A stretch of DNA of 5,470 nucleotides from an uncultured Candidatus Competibacteraceae bacterium (GTDB lineage Bacteria > Pseudomonadota > Gammaproteobacteria > Competibacterales > Competibacteraceae), in the NCBI GenBank assembly GCA_937872125.1, contig CALMNY010000171.1, forward strand, positions 1-5,470, given 5' to 3'. The notes below the pieces were generated by a model. The model was not told the origin of the DNA. It did not search any database and worked only from the letters and a program-made list of their open reading frames with translations. Both the position numbers and the translations under genes were made by a program. Shown here piece by piece: positions 1 to 5,464 of this stretch (positions are counted from its first letter, which is position 1; every line of letters starts with the position of its first letter).

Positions 1-154
1 AATTCTCATTTTGGTTTGGTGAAGTGAGTGGATTCCCCCAAACCCACCCAAAGCGAGTCCATGGTTTGGACTCGTGCGCGGTTAGCACCAGGTTGTGGGG
101 GTTCTCGTTCCCACGCTCCAGCGTGGGCGCCAGTGCGGTTGCAAAATGAGAATT
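1..154. repeat. MITE-like element with 13-bp terminal inverted repeats
   Basis: The first 13 bases (AATTCTCATTTTG) are the exact reverse complement of bases 142-154 (CAAAATGAGAATT). Between them lie a 10-bp stem with one bulge (35-44 with 91-101) enclosing a perfect 7-bp hairpin (54-60 with 68-74), and a separate 8-bp palindrome (110-127). The whole unit can fold into a cruciform, and it is too short to code for a transposase, which is the form of a miniature inverted-repeat element. Because the window begins inside or exactly at the left repeat, the true left end and any target-site duplication cannot be seen. The transposase family that would mobilise it is not recognised. The right repeat runs into the start of the next gene. 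Confidence 0.7.
110..127. repeat. 8-bp palindromic hairpin inside the MITE
   Basis: CCCACGCT at 110-117 is followed by a CC spacer and AGCGTGGG at 120-127, giving a perfect 8-bp stem. It could be a REP-like repeat or simply the right arm of the element's secondary structure. It lies 18 bp upstream of the start codon at 146 and could influence expression of that gene, but this is not shown by the sequence. Confidence 0.6.
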
Positions 155-1063
155 CCTGGCGTGGTCCTCCTCCCGCTGCTGGGGCTGCTGGTCGGCGTTC
201 GGGTGGCGTGCGGCACGGTGCTGGTTCTCTATCCGGACGCCCCCGCGCCCTACCAGCAGGCCTTCGCGCAGATCGTGGCGGGGATCGCGCGCACGGCGCC
301 GGGTCCGCTGCAGACCCTGGCACTGACCGCCGAGTGGGAGCCGACCCACGTCCGCCGCTGGCTGGACGCCCGGCGGGACCCGGCAACCGCCCTGGTGTTA
401 CTCGGCCAGCGCGCGCTACAGGCCTACCCGGCGGACTGGGCCGAGCGGCCGGTGCTGGTCGGCGGCATCAATGCCCTGCCCGGCCAAACCCCCTGGCCGG
501 GGATCAGTCTGATCGTCGATCCCGAGCGGTTCGTGCACACCCTGCGGGAAGGACTCCCCGCCATCACCACCGTCGTCGTGATCCATCACGCGGAAGACCA
601 GGTCTGGCTCCAGCGGGTCGAACAGGCCGCGGCGAGCCGGGGGTTGCGGGTCGAACCGCTGGCCGTCGCCGACGCGGAATCCGCCGTCCGGCAGATCACC
701 CAGGTCCTCGCGCGGATCGATCCGCGCACCACCGCGCTGTGGTTTTCCCGCCAGACCCTCAGCCTGAATACCGAACTGATTTTTCCCTTCGTGCTGGAGG
801 AAACCTGGAACCGCCGGATTGTGGCGTTTTCGGACACCGTAGCCCATACCCAGCGCGGGTTGCTGTTTGCGCTCTATCCGGACTACGGCGGCGTGGGCGA
901 AGAACTCGGCGAGCGCCTGCGGGACGCCGCCCGCCCCGCCGCCGGGCTGCGCTATACCCGCGCCGCCCGGTTGGCGCTGAACATCCGCACCGCCCGCCAT
1001 CTGGGCCTGACCCTGCCGCCGGCCCTGCTCGACCGGGCCGGGCCGGTGTTTCCCGCGCCGTAA
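146..1063 (+). CDS. ABC transporter substrate-binding-like periplasmic protein
   Basis: This 305-residue protein resembles the ABC_sub_bind family (PF04392), periplasmic two-lobed binding proteins often encoded beside sensor kinases. Residues 1-23 look like an export signal: a basic start (MR), a leucine/valine-rich core and a weak cleavage region around VACG. The cysteine there lacks a good lipobox because arginine sits at -3. The mature part shows alternating beta/alpha segments such as LVLLGQRALQAYP, PVLVGGINALPG, TTVVVIHHAEDQ and RRIVAFSDTVAHTQRGLLFA. The ATG at 146 is chosen because it directly precedes the signal peptide. An earlier in-frame ATG at 95 would put hydrophilic MITE-derived residues in front of the signal. 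No clear Shine-Dalgarno precedes 146, and the start lies inside the MITE inverted repeat, so the original 5' end may have been replaced. The next gene starts 13 nt downstream, suggesting an operon in which this protein supplies ligand sensing for the kinase. The ligand is unknown. Confidence 0.8.
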   Translation: MRIPGVVLLPLLGLLVGVRVACGTVLVLYPDAPAPYQQAFAQIVAGIARTAPGPLQTLALTAEWEPTHVRRWLDARRDPATALVLLGQRALQAYPADWAERPVLVGGINALPGQTPWPGISLIVDPERFVHTLREGLPAITTVVVIHHAEDQVWLQRVEQAAASRGLRVEPLAVADAESAVRQITQVLARIDPRTTALWFSRQTLSLNTELIFPFVLEETWNRRIVAFSDTVAHTQRGLLFALYPDYGGVGEELGERLRDAARPAAGLRYTRAARLALNIRTARHLGLTLPPALLDRAGPVFPAP

Positions 1064-1076
1064 TCGGAGCCCGGCG

Positions 1077-3290
1077 ATGCGCGCGTGGTCCTCGCTCTTC
1101 CCCCTGACGCTGCGCCAGGTGCTGGGGATCGTGTACCTGCTCGGCATCGCGCTGCTGGCGGTGGGCATCGCCGGCGGGCTGCGGGACCATCTGAACGGCC
1201 AATTCCGGGAACAACTGCTGCACCATGGGCGCACCCTGGCTGAGCGGCTGGCCGAAGACAGTCGCCTCGCCCTGATCCAGCACGCGCCGGAGAATATCCG
1301 GATTCGCGCGGACGCGACCCGCGATTTTCCCAACGTCGCGGGAGTCGCCATCCTGACTCGCCTGGGCGAGCCGCTGGTCGCGATCGGCACCCTGCCATTC
1401 TCGCCGGCGGCGCGGCCGCCGCTCGCGGGGGCCGCACCGGGAGCGCGCCTGATCCACGAAGACGACCGCTCCCTGGTGCTCGTCGCGCCGGTGTGGATCG
1501 CCGCCGATCCGGCCCGCCCGGATCCGTTTACCCTGGCCGAACCGGCGCCGCCCGCCGGAGCGCCAGACCCGCCGGCTCCGGCGGAGTGGCTGGGGACGGT
1601 CGCGCTGACCCTGAGCAAATCCGCTTTGGATGCGGCGGTGCGCGCCACCGACCGCCAGCTGCTGGCGGCCATCGCCGCGGGCGCGACCCTGGTGGGGGTG
1701 GGCCTGCTGGCCCTGTTGGGATGGATCGCCCGGCCGCTCCAGCAGTTGGCCGCGCACATGGCCGATCCCGAAACCCCGCGGCGCTACGCCCCGGCGCCGG
1801 AGCAGGGCGTCCGCGAGGTGCGCGCCATGGCGGCCGCCTTCAACGCCCTGATCGCCGCGTTCGCCCGGGTCAATCAGGACCTGGTGGCCACCAACACCGC
1901 CCTGGAACGCTCCCGCCACGACCTGACCGGTCGAGTGCGGAAGTCGACTGCGGATCTGGTGGCCGCGCTGGAACAACTGGAACGCCAAAACACCGAGTTG
2001 GCGCACGCCCGCGAACAGGCCCTGGCCGCCAGCCAGGTCAAGTCGGCGTTCCTGGCCCACATGAGCCACGAAATCCGCACCCCGCTGCACGGCATGGTGG
2101 GGTTCATTTCGGTGTTGGCCCGCGCCGACCTGCCGCCGGCCCAGGCCGAACCGGTGCGGATGTTGATGACGTCGGCCGAGCATCTGGTGAAAGTCATCGA
2201 CAGCATCCTCGATTTCTCCAAGCTGGAAGCGGGCAAAGTCACCCTGGCACGGGCGCCCTTCGCGCTCCGCGACACCCTGCACATCGCCGTGCGGCTGTTC
2301 GCCCCCGCCGCGCGGGCCAAGGGTCTGGGGTTGGGGCTGGACGTCGATCCCGCCCTGCCGGCGCGGGTGCTCGGCGACGACCAGCGGTTGATCCAAGTCC
2401 TCGCCAACCTGGTCGACAACGCCATCAAGTTCACCGTGCACGGCGCTATCCAGGTGCGGGCCGAGCGCGTCGCGCGCGGGAATCACGGCGTCACTCTGCG
2501 GGTGACCGTGCGCGATACGGGCCTCGGCATCCCGCTGGAACAACAGACCCGGATTTTCACCGCCTTCGACCAGGTCGAAGCCGCCACGACCCGGTCCCAG
2601 GGCGGAACCGGCCTGGGCCTGGCCATCTGCCAGCAGTTGGTCGCGCTGATGGGCGGCCGGCTCACCGTCGACAGCCAGGCGGGGGTCGGCTCCACCTTCC
2701 AGATCGAACTGGACCTCGCGGAGGCGGAAGCGGAGGCAGAGGCCGAGGCCGAGGCCGAGCGCCTCGAACCGGAGCCGCCGCCCGCGCAGTTACCGCCCCC
2801 CTGGCCGCCGGCCGAACGCCCCGACGCCGAACCTACTGCCGGCCCCGAGGCGGCGGGCGACTGGACGCCGATCCGGATTCTGGTGGTGGACGATAACGCC
2901 GCCAATCGCGCCCTGGCTCGCCTCGTGTTCGCCGAGCGCGCCGCCGAGGTCGACCAGGCGACCGATGGCCAAACCGCCCTGGACGCTTGCCAACGCACCC
3001 GCTACGACCTCATTCTCATGGACTTGCGCATGCCCGGGATGGACGGGCTGGAAGCCACCCGCCGGATTCGCCAGTGGGCGGATAATCCCAACCACGCCGT
3101 CCCCATCGTCGGCCTGACGGCGGCCGTATGGCAGGAGGAGCGCGATCGGCTGTGGCACGCCGGGCTTTCCGACTGCCTGTACAAACCCCTCAAGGCCGAG
3201 GTGCTGGCCGCCGTGCTCGATCACTGGGGCCTGAGCGGGCGCCGGAACGCGCGCCACCCGAGGTTTCAACCCGAGCGAGGTGACCCCTGA
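1077..3290 (+). CDS. BarA-like hybrid histidine kinase with receiver domain
   Basis: This 737-residue membrane sensor kinase starts at ATG 1077, with GGAG 7 nt upstream. Domains in order: membrane helix about 15-33; periplasmic sensor about 35-190, similar in feel to the BarA DUF2222 region and with a proline-rich tail; membrane helix about 197-217; HAMP about 218-270; coiled coil about 270-325; HisKA with phospho-acceptor His331 (AHMSHEIRTPLHG); HATPase with N box Asn448 (LVDNAIKF), G1 box from Asp480 (DTGLGIP) and G2 box 509-516 (GGTGLGLA); an Ala-Glu and proline-rich linker about 548-595; and a receiver about 600-715 with acidic pair Asp605/606, phospho-acceptor Asp649 (LILMDLRMPGMDG), Thr681 and Lys703. 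All catalytic residues are present. Canonical BarA carries its own C-terminal Hpt. Here the Hpt is a separate downstream gene overlapping by one base, and it is truncated. Ligand input probably comes from the upstream binding protein. The output regulator is not in this window. Confidence 0.95.
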   Translation: MRAWSSLFPLTLRQVLGIVYLLGIALLAVGIAGGLRDHLNGQFREQLLHHGRTLAERLAEDSRLALIQHAPENIRIRADATRDFPNVAGVAILTRLGEPLVAIGTLPFSPAARPPLAGAAPGARLIHEDDRSLVLVAPVWIAADPARPDPFTLAEPAPPAGAPDPPAPAEWLGTVALTLSKSALDAAVRATDRQLLAAIAAGATLVGVGLLALLGWIARPLQQLAAHMADPETPRRYAPAPEQGVREVRAMAAAFNALIAAFARVNQDLVATNTALERSRHDLTGRVRKSTADLVAALEQLERQNTELAHAREQALAASQVKSAFLAHMSHEIRTPLHGMVGFISVLARADLPPAQAEPVRMLMTSAEHLVKVIDSILDFSKLEAGKVTLARAPFALRDTLHIAVRLFAPAARAKGLGLGLDVDPALPARVLGDDQRLIQVLANLVDNAIKFTVHGAIQVRAERVARGNHGVTLRVTVRDTGLGIPLEQQTRIFTAFDQVEAATTRSQGGTGLGLAICQQLVALMGGRLTVDSQAGVGSTFQIELDLAEAEAEAEAEAEAERLEPEPPPAQLPPPWPPAERPDAEPTAGPEAAGDWTPIRILVVDDNAANRALARLVFAERAAEVDQATDGQTALDACQRTRYDLILMDLRMPGMDGLEATRRIRQWADNPNHAVPIVGLTAAVWQEERDRLWHAGLSDCLYKPLKAEVLAAVLDHWGLSGRRNARHPRFQPERGDP
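2718..2759 (+). repeat. Ala-Glu hexanucleotide tandem repeat in kinase linker
   Basis: Seven consecutive GCN-GAR units encode seven Ala-Glu pairs, residues 548-561 of the hybrid kinase, between the ATPase and receiver domains. Several adjacent units are identical (GCCGAG), so the tract could change length by slippage in 6-bp steps without breaking the frame. That would alter linker length between kinase and receiver. Length variation between strains is an inference. Confidence 0.8.
3277..3283 (+). promoter_or_regulatory. Shine-Dalgarno for the coupled Hpt gene
   Basis: GAGGTGA lies inside the last codons of the kinase gene, 6 nt before the ATG at 3290. The kinase stop TGA (3288-3290) and this ATG (3290-3292) share one base, an arrangement typical of translational coupling. 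It supports 3290 as the true start. Confidence 0.75.
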
Positions 3291-3538
3291 TGCCCCTGCC
3301 CGACGCCGCCGCGGACGCCGCCCGCGACCCGAACGCGCCGCCCGCCCTGGAGACTGTCCTCGACCTCCCCTATCTGCACACCCTCACCGGCCAGCCGCAG
3401 CAGCTCCGGGGCGTGGTGCAGGCGTTCGTCGCCAGCAGCGAACCGGTCCCCCGCCGGCTGGCCCAGGCCCTCGCCGCCCGCGACGACCGGCACGCCCGCG
3501 ATCCCCAGCCGGTCCAGACCTCGAGCCGGTGCTCCTGA
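3290..3538 (+). pseudogene. Truncated Hpt phosphotransfer protein
   Basis: The reading frame gives 82 residues from a well-supported start (strong Shine-Dalgarno, one-base overlap with the kinase stop). Residues about 24-67 (LDLPYLHTLTG, then LRGVVQAFVASSEP and RRLAQALAARDD) match the first two helices of an Hpt domain. In intact Hpt proteins this is followed within about 10-15 residues by the phospho-histidine motif of the AHxLKG type. Here, after residue 67, the sequence becomes RHARDPQPVQTSSRCS and stops, with no such motif. The gene therefore appears cut by the junction to ICE-type DNA around 3490-3517. The product could not accept phosphate. It would have linked the kinase receiver (Asp649) to a downstream regulator. 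The alternative, that this is an unrelated small protein, is less likely given the position and helix pattern. Confidence 0.65.
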
Positions 3539-4086
3539 TCGGGGGGCGGGCGAGCGCTACTCCGATCCGGTCACGCGCACGGGGCCAGCCCGAACCCGGG
3601 CTTTCCCCCACGGCGCTCGCCGCCGGGCGGCGCCAGGCGTGGACGCTGGCCACCCGGATCGCGTTCCGCCACGGGTTCCCGCGCCTGGTGCGCCGCTGCC
3701 CTGTCGGGTATGGGTTTCTGCTGATCGACCTGCCGGCGCCCGCCGCCCCGCCGCCGGACCCGGGCGCGCTCCGCATCGCCCTCTGGTGGCAGTTGGCGAG
3801 CAGTTCGGGGCTGTTCACCGCCCCTCGGGAAACCGTGACTCCGCTCCTGCCCGCCGCCTCCCCGCTGGCCCGCCTGCTGCGCGACCCCGACCGGCCGTTC
3901 GCCGCGCTGCGCGCCGCCCTCGCCCCGCCGGAGCCCGAAATCGCCCTGGCCCTCCTCGGCCAGCAGGCCGAGGCCGAGGACTGGCGGGATGTCCTGCGCC
4001 TGCTCGCGGTGTGCCGGCGGTTGCAATACGGCGCCCGGTCCGGCGGCGGCGATCTGTGGAGGCGCGATGCACGGCAAAGAGGCTGA
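3517..4086 (+). pseudogene. 5'-truncated ICE gene, possibly ParB-like C-terminal part
   Basis: This coding stretch lacks a start of its own: codon use, rich in third-position G/C, begins at about 3517 in a frame different from the Hpt gene and ends at TGA 4084-4086. Readable segments are DLEPVLLIGG, then (in another frame) GERYSDPVTRTG, then back in the first frame RRQAWTLATRIAFRHGFPRL, PVGYGFLLIDLP, WWQLASSSGLFTAP and DWRDVLRLLAVCRRLQ. It overlaps the start of the DUF2857-family gene by 20 bases, so it belongs to the same ancestral operon. In PFGI-1-class elements the gene before the DUF2857 gene is often the ICE-type ParB-family protein (TIGR03764), and the tail here looks compatible with the C-terminal part of such a protein. 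That family call is from memory and uncertain. What is clear is a truncated left end and apparent paired frameshifts around 3547 and 3582-3600. Confidence 0.55.
4058..4062 (+). promoter_or_regulatory. Shine-Dalgarno deciding the DUF2857-gene start
   Basis: GGAGG sits 4 nt before ATG 4067, inside the end of the preceding gene. An earlier in-frame ATG at 3989 has no comparable site and would overlap the upstream gene by almost 100 bases, so 4067 is the better start. Confidence 0.7.
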
Positions 4087-4648
4087 GTTGCTGCTGGCGG
4101 GGTTCATCTACGTGGCGCGGTGCCTGGCGGAAGGCGATACGGCCACCTTGCGGCGGATGGGCCTGGGATGGCCGGACCTTCGGGCGCTGAACCGGCTGGG
4201 TCTGGGCGACGTCCTGCGCCTGGTCCGCCAGGCCGCGACCGCGCCCTTTTTGGAAATCCGCTTCGATCGGGCCGCCTTCCAACGGCAACTGGAGCGGCTC
4301 GAGGCCCAGCGCCAGGCCGAGGACCAACGGCTGGCGCTGCTCCAGGGCGATGCGCCCCAGGCGCTGCTCCACGCCCTGTTCGGCACGACCCTCAAGGAGT
4401 ACTACGGCTATCGCCGGCTGCTCGGCCTGGGACCCTGCGCCGAGCGGCGGCCCCGCGCCCCCGACGACGCGACCCTGCGCGCCGTGTGGCAGGCCTGGCA
4501 GGCGCACGGGCTGGATCGGTTACCGGAGGGTCCGCAGCCGGAACACTATCTGGCGCTCCACCAGGCCACGGGGCTTTCCCTGCGCACGATCTGGCCCTTG
4601 GCGCGCGCGTGGGTAAACGCTGGCCTGCGAACCCGGGCCGGTAACTAG
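4067..4648 (+). CDS. DUF2857-family integrating conjugative element protein
   Basis: This 193-residue soluble protein looks like the DUF2857 (PF11198) family, small proteins of unknown function conserved in PFGI-1/SPI-7-class ICEs near the ParA/ParB and replication-type genes. Its recognisable features are an N-terminal helical stretch with AEGDTATLRRMGL and DLRALNRLGLGDVLRL (residues 21-52), a basic/acidic helix 64-90 (IRFDRAAFQRQLERLEAQRQ), the most family-like block at 95-121 (DAPQALLHALFG, EYYGYRRLLGL), and a C-terminal block ending HQATGLSLRTIWPLARAW (165-182). The last two blocks look like helix-turn-helix pairs, suggesting DNA binding, which is inference only. Length is near the family norm and the frame is intact, unlike its upstream neighbour. 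It overlaps that gene by 20 bases. No signal peptide or membrane segment is seen. No ICE gene follows, so this is a remnant or a disrupted operon. Confidence 0.75.
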   Translation: MHGKEAELLLAGFIYVARCLAEGDTATLRRMGLGWPDLRALNRLGLGDVLRLVRQAATAPFLEIRFDRAAFQRQLERLEAQRQAEDQRLALLQGDAPQALLHALFGTTLKEYYGYRRLLGLGPCAERRPRAPDDATLRAVWQAWQAHGLDRLPEGPQPEHYLALHQATGLSLRTIWPLARAWVNAGLRTRAGN

Positions 4649-4790
4649 CCTTGTACTCCGTATCGGGCTATGATTTGACGTTAAAATACCATGAATCATC
4701 ACTACGACAATTCAGGAGGCGGCGTCGAACCGGCCTTATCCGCCAGACGCCGAACCACGATGGTGTAGTCACTCGCCAGCGGAAATCCTA
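4649..4790. other. Lower-GC intergenic stretch without a gene
   Basis: About 140 bases follow the DUF2857-family stop. GC drops sharply at 4670-4715 (TTAAAATACC and flanks). A 25-codon frame from ATG 4691 to TAG 4768 has no ribosome binding site and is not accepted as a gene. No terminator for the upstream operon is seen on the plus strand. The only structure noted is the hairpin at 4720-4752. Confidence 0.6.
4720..4752. repeat. REP-like imperfect hairpin
   Basis: CGGCGTC at 4720-4726 pairs with GACGCCG at 4746-4752, a 7-bp stem with a 19-nt loop containing ACCGGCCTTATCCGCC. The loop and stem composition recalls enterobacterial REP units (GGC-rich arms around a CTTATCCG core), but identity to a known repeat family cannot be judged from one copy. 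Confidence 0.4.
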
Positions 4791-4795
4791 CAAAA

Positions 4796-4821
4796 GCCAA
4801 AAACCCCCTAAACAGGGGGTT
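4796..4821 (-). terminator. Intrinsic terminator on the minus strand
   Basis: On the minus strand AACCCCCT (4821-4814) pairs with AGGGGGTT (4809-4802) around a GTTT loop, an 8-bp stem. It runs directly into a U-rich tail (TTTTTGGCTTTT, reading 4803 to 4792). The plus strand has no T-run after the stem, so the terminator works for leftward transcription. It lies about 75 bases downstream of the leftward promoter at 4922-4895 and would end that transcript. Confidence 0.8.
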
Positions 4822-4888
4822 CGAGAGTAGAGGGTTGAACGCCGTCCGTCGATCCGCTCAGGACAACGATCAGAAGCAGAAAGGACTG
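4796..4888 (-). ncRNA. Candidate small RNA of about 93 nt
   Basis: A leftward promoter (4922-4895) and an intrinsic terminator (4821-4796) bracket about 93 bases with no credible minus-strand reading frame. This is the standard form of a free-standing bacterial sRNA. The predicted 5' end is near 4888, 7 bases after the -10 box. An inverted repeat at 4871-4894 (CAGAA and CAG arms) overlaps the start site and may act as an operator or 5' stem. The middle, about 4822-4870, is unpaired at first sight and could be a target-pairing region. No known sRNA family is recognised. Alternatively it could be an antisense RNA controlling whatever rightward transcript crosses this region. Confidence 0.55.
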
Positions 4889-4894
4889 TTTCTG
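4871..4894. repeat. Inverted repeat over the sRNA start site
   Basis: CAGAA (4871-4875) pairs with TTCTG (4890-4894), and CAG (4877-4879) pairs with CTG (4886-4888), with one mismatch between them and a 6-nt loop. It lies immediately downstream of the minus-strand -10 box, a usual place for an operator. It could equally be a 5' stem of the transcript if initiation occurs slightly upstream. Confidence 0.45.
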
Positions 4895-4922
4895 ATTATA
4901 GCGGTTCGCAACGTGCTTTCAA
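4895..4922 (-). promoter_or_regulatory. Near-consensus sigma70 promoter, leftward
   Basis: On the minus strand TTGAAA (4922-4917; 5 of 6 matches to consensus) is followed by a 16-bp spacer and a perfect TATAAT (4900-4895). It is the best promoter found in the window. It points left, away from the possible gene at 5465, toward the terminator at 4821-4796. Confidence 0.7.
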
Positions 4923-4926
4923 GACC

Positions 4927-4951
4927 TCTCAGGGTAGTTGTTTGCCTGAGA
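4927..4951 (+). repeat. 7-bp hairpin near the start of the structured region
   Basis: TCTCAGG (4927-4933) pairs exactly with CCTGAGA (4945-4951) around an 11-nt loop. CC at 4925-4926 can also pair with GG at 4954-4955 across a two-base bulge. Such subterminal hairpins mark the ends of IS200/IS605-type elements, but no transposase is present to test this. Confidence 0.5.
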
Positions 4952-5182
4952 AAGGGGATCGTCATGCCGTTGCCCGCCCATCGCCCGCATTTTGTCCCAC
5001 CCGCAGACCGACTCGTTTGGCGCTACCGGCGCGGGTCACCGCCCCGACTCGGGCGCACGTAAGGTCCGTTCCCACCACTGGTTAGGGTTGTTGACTGGCT
5101 CGCCGCCCCTGTCTCACGGGGACGACGGGTTATTCCGCCCGTGCCTTGGCTATGTCACTCGGACCCCCAGATCCTGGTTCGT

Positions 5183-5205
5183 CCGGCGCCCGCGCGCGGT
5201 GCCGG
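5183..5205 (+). repeat. Strong 8-bp GC hairpin
   Basis: CCGGCGCC (5183-5190) pairs with GGTGCCGG (5198-5205) with one G-T wobble and a CGCGCGC loop. Flanking GTCCG and CGGAC offer a competing outer pairing. It is the most stable local element of the structured non-coding region and has no T-run after it, so it is not a terminator. Confidence 0.6.
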
Positions 5206-5464
5206 CGGACTGCGGCTGTTGTCGCCCGGGGTAACCCCTGCGGGTACGGTTCGTATGCACATCGCCTCAAGAGCGTCACCTCGCCCGTGAGGGCCTATCC
5301 AGCCGTGCCGGTGGTTATTCCTTCCGCCCAAGAAAAATCCCATCTATGCGGAGTCCGTTGGGATACCTGCGCTCCTGACCCGTGCTCTTCACTCAATCAG
5401 AAACGTATCCAGCCATGCACCGGAGACATGCGCATCATCAACCAGCTATCTTTCGGGGGCGGTC

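Larger units (their letters stand above)
4888..5464 (+). ncRNA. Candidate long structured RNA, possibly HEARO/omega-RNA leader
   Basis: About 575 bases with no convincing reading frame, although DNA this GC-rich usually opens long chance frames. Many local hairpins are visible: 4927-4951, GCGG-GTCA-CCGC and CCCG-ACT-CGGG near 5030-5055, CCCC/GGGG around 5106-5120, ACGGG/CCCGT around 5125-5142, an 8-bp stem at 5183-5205 and GGGG-TAA-CCCC at 5228-5238. A 10-bp complementary pair, 4888-4897 with 5395-5404, could close the structure. A possible start codon follows at 5465. Long structured RNAs directly upstream of a gene are typical of the HEARO class, the omega-RNA guides of IscB/IsrB nucleases. 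No sequence-level match to a known omega-RNA could be made. Alternatives are another mobile-element leader RNA, an ordinary 5' UTR or a decayed gene. The direction is assumed from the frame starting at 5465. Confidence 0.35.

Noticed and set aside
28..1107. Long plus-strand frame overlapping the binding-protein gene
   Set aside because: It is arginine/proline-rich shadow coding with no family character, and it fully overlaps the better supported gene at 146-1063.
759..2543. 594-codon minus-strand frame over the kinase gene
   Set aside because: It is an antisense mirror of GC-rich coding; the composition (Gly, Arg, Gln, His) is typical of such shadows and the kinase motifs on the plus strand are unmistakable.
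4649..4700. Rightward promoter from TTGTAC or TTGACG with AT-rich boxes
   Set aside because: Spacing is 12 bp for the first pair and no acceptable -10 box lies 16-18 bp after the second.
4691..4768. 25-codon frame starting MNHHYDN
   Set aside because: No ribosome binding site, no conserved pattern, and it covers the REP-like hairpin.
4800..4840. tRNA 3' end or attachment site suggested by GGGGGTTCGAG
   Set aside because: No matching T-arm, acceptor stem or cloverleaf can be drawn; the sequence is explained by the minus-strand terminator.
4964..5062. 32-codon frame starting MPLPAHRPHF with AAAGGGG upstream
   Set aside because: The upstream site is plausible, but composition is arginine/proline-rich without structure and it crosses several RNA-type hairpins. 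A leader peptide cannot be excluded.
4992..5234. 80-codon plus-strand frame in the structured region
   Set aside because: No ribosome binding site, mixed third-position use unlike the real genes, and it overlaps the strongest hairpins.
4888..5464. Group II intron 5' domain ahead of a maturase gene
   Set aside because: The terminator-like hairpin nearby suggested a class C intron target, but no GUGYG-type 5' end with the usual conserved blocks was found and the terminator faces the other way.
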